Below the pieces are notes generated by a model. The model was not told the DNA's origin and did no database searches. It saw only the letters and a program-made list of their open reading frames with translations. A DNA stretch of 6,138 nt from Haloferacaceae archaeon. GTDB taxonomy: Archaea > Halobacteriota > Halobacteria > Halobacteriales > Haloferacaceae. Positions 4,776 to 6,138 of this stretch are shown piece by piece (within the stretch, counting starts at the first letter, position 1; each line of letters begins with the position of its first letter). Location of the stretch: contig JAHENP010000211.1 of assembly GCA_018609965.1 (NCBI GenBank), forward strand, positions 1 to 6,138. Reading direction: 5' to 3'. The position numbers and the translations under genes were made by a program.

Positions 4776-6138
4776 TCACTCCACGTAGCCGAGATCCCGG
4801 AGCCGTTCCTGTGCCTCCTCGTCCATCTCGTCGAGTGAGTCGTCCGACACGTCCGCCTGGTCCGGCTCGCTCCACGCGCCGCCCACGGCCGACTCGAAGG
4901 CGGCCAGACGGGCCTCCGTCTCCGACAGCCGTTGGTCGCCCTCGCTGACGCGGTTCTCCGTCTCCTCGGGGTCCTCGTCGAGCCGGTAGGCCTCGTCTGG
5001 CACCCGCGTGATCCGGACGTACTTCGCGTCGGTGCCGCGGGCCGCCCGCATCCGGGAGTAGAACCGCGACTGTTCGGGCAGGTCCACGCCGGCGGCGCTG
5101 GCCTTTTCGGCTAACTGCTTCAGCTCCACCACCGGCCGGGAGTACTCCACGAACCCGACCGCACCGTCGGGGGCGGCCGCCTGCCCCGGGTCTGGGTTGT
5201 CGGCGGCGTCGAACGCGCGGTACTCCGCCGAGAGCAACGACCGTGTCCGGTCCAACGGGACGCTCTCCTCGTCTGCCGTGGCCGGCACGCCCGCGGTCAC
5301 GTCCAACGTGTCGAGTACGGTGTGGTAGAGGTCGATCAACTCGACGGTGTCGGTGCGGCGACCACCCCCCAAGGCGGGGTGTTTCACCATCAACGGGACG
5401 TTCACGAGCTGGTCGTAGAGGTTGAACTCGTGGCCGTAGAACCCGTGTTCCCCGTGGAGTTCCCCGTGGTCTGCACAGACGACGACCGCGGTGTCGCCCC
5501 ACCGACCCGTCTCCCGGAGCCAGTCGAACAACCGCGTCAACTGGGCGTCGATGTGTGCGATCTCCGCGTCGTACAACCCCTCGATGTCTGCCCACTCGGC
5601 GTCGTCGATCTCGCGTGCGCCGGCGTTGAACTCCTTGGAGTTCTGACACACCTCGGTGGAGTCGGCACCGGGGGCGAACGCCTCGGCGTACTCCGGCGGC
5701 GGGTGGTACGGGAGGTGGGCGTCCATCAGGTTGACGAACGCGAACCAGTCGTCGCCCGCGGCGTCGGCGTCCCGGACGAACGACTGTGTCCGGTCGATCA
5801 CCGCGGGTGTCTTCGAGTCTGCCCCCTCGCCGGAGGCGAGATACTCGTGGGCGACGTTCCCCAACGAGACGAGCTTGTCCGCCACCCGCCGCAGGGTCTC
5901 GTTGTCGTTCATCGTCTTCCAGGCCCGCGCGAGCGGCCCGGACAACAGGTCGCCGGGCATCACCTGGAAGAAGTTGTCCTGGTCGTCGAACCCGTCGGTG
6001 AGGTGGGTGTACGGCGTGATCCAGGCGTTCGAGGAGTAACACGCCGTCGCGTACCCCTCCCGAGAGAGCGACTCCGCGAGCGTGGTCGCCCCCTCCAGAT
6101 ACGGGTTCTCCTGGTCTGCGCCGTGGCCGCTGGGGTAC
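4776..6138 (-). CDS. Sulfatase family hydrolase (alkaline phosphatase superfamily), 5'-truncated by window edge
   Basis: The enzyme should hydrolyse sulfate (or related) esters. The frame is open to the edge, giving 453 visible residues counted from the codon at 6137. It opens with YPSGHGADQENPYL, which matches the sulfatase motif TG-x-YPS-x-HG that normally lies about ten residues after the Cys/Ser-x-Pro-Ser-Arg formylglycine site. The nucleophile is therefore just outside the window. Then come GYATACYSSNAW (29-40), a DAHLPYHPP loop (139-147), YDAEIAHID (189-197), the metal ligands DHGE (Asp223, His224) with HG and YGHEF after them, and VKHP (Lys252). The C-terminus LRDLGYVE is familiar from haloarchaeal sulfatases. 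The GTG/ATG at 5963/5960 are internal codons, not starts. No membrane segment is visible. Whether it acts on imported sulfated polysaccharide or on cell-surface glycans cannot be judged. It lies upstream of, and in the same direction as, the mixed-charge gene. Confidence 0.92.
   Translation of the reverse strand, partial: YPSGHGADQENPYLEGATTLAESLSREGYATACYSSNAWITPYTHLTDGFDDQDNFFQVMPGDLLSGPLARAWKTMNDNETLRRVADKLVSLGNVAHEYLASGEGADSKTPAVIDRTQSFVRDADAAGDDWFAFVNLMDAHLPYHPPPEYAEAFAPGADSTEVCQNSKEFNAGAREIDDAEWADIEGLYDAEIAHIDAQLTRLFDWLRETGRWGDTAVVVCADHGELHGEHGFYGHEFNLYDQLVNVPLMVKHPALGGGRRTDTVELIDLYHTVLDTLDVTAGVPATADEESVPLDRTRSLLSAEYRAFDAADNPDPGQAAAPDGAVGFVEYSRPVVELKQLAEKASAAGVDLPEQSRFYSRMRAARGTDAKYVRITRVPDEAYRLDEDPEETENRVSEGDQRLSETEARLAAFESAVGGAWSEPDQADVSDDSLDEMDEEAQERLRDLGYVE

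Noticed and set aside
4242..4838. Plus-strand frame that looks like a hydrophobic Val/Ser/Leu membrane protein
   Set aside because: It is the complement of Arg/Asp/Glu codons in the mixed-charge gene; GAC, GAG and CGN read backwards give Val, Leu, Ser and Pro. It runs through the intergenic region into the sulfatase end and shows no start signal.
5958..5963. Start of the sulfatase at the internal GTG/ATG
   Set aside because: The same frame continues upstream to the window edge with coherent sulfatase sequence (YPSGHG, GYATACYSSNAW, DGFDDQDNFF).
4744..6042. 432-residue minus-strand frame overlapping the sulfatase
   Set aside because: It is Arg/Gly-rich shadow sequence. The neighbouring minus frame carries clear sulfatase motifs.

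Overview
The window looks like chromosomal or large-plasmid DNA from a halophilic archaeon (class Halobacteria). Hand-counted lines reach about 75% GC (2881-2940). The proteins are rich in Asp/Glu with C/G-ending codons, and there is a TATA-like box about 27 bases before a start codon, which suits leaderless transcription. The sulfatase C-terminus and the TnpB tail also read like haloarchaeal proteins. No exact species can be named.

Layout. (a) 1 to about 735: the 3' part of an IS200/IS605 (IS1341-type) element carrying tnpB, truncated by the window edge. It is lower in GC (about 57% in the line 301-360). Its 3' end contains four consecutive RNA hairpins, the last of which contains the stop codon. 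This is the expected omega-RNA (reRNA/sotRNA) region. (b) 816-3243: a two-gene ABC exporter operon, with an ATPase overlapping by 8 bases a roughly 12-helix permease that appears to be an internal duplication. (c) 3330-3962: a VOC-superfamily (glyoxalase/extradiol dioxygenase-like) protein on the same strand. (d) 3984-4694, minus strand: an unrecognised protein whose N-terminal half is a mixed-charge Arg/Asp/Glu/Gln low-complexity region with a perfect 36-base tandem duplication. It is followed by a compact C-terminal domain. (e) 4776-6138, minus strand: a sulfatase whose start lies beyond the right edge.

How they fit together. The ABC pair is a functional unit. The VOC gene may be read from the same strand but has an 86-base gap before it. 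The sulfatase and the mixed-charge protein run in the same direction, 81 bases apart, and converge on the VOC gene with only 21 bases between stop codons. The mobile element ends about 80 bases before the ABC ATPase start, so the exporter promoter lies just outside the element. Any RNA running out of the element would carry this promoter-proximal DNA as its guide segment.

Nothing here is clearly a new defence or biosynthetic system. The most interesting items are the TnpB/omega-RNA overlap next to the exporter promoter, the duplicated permease, and the mixed-charge repeat protein.
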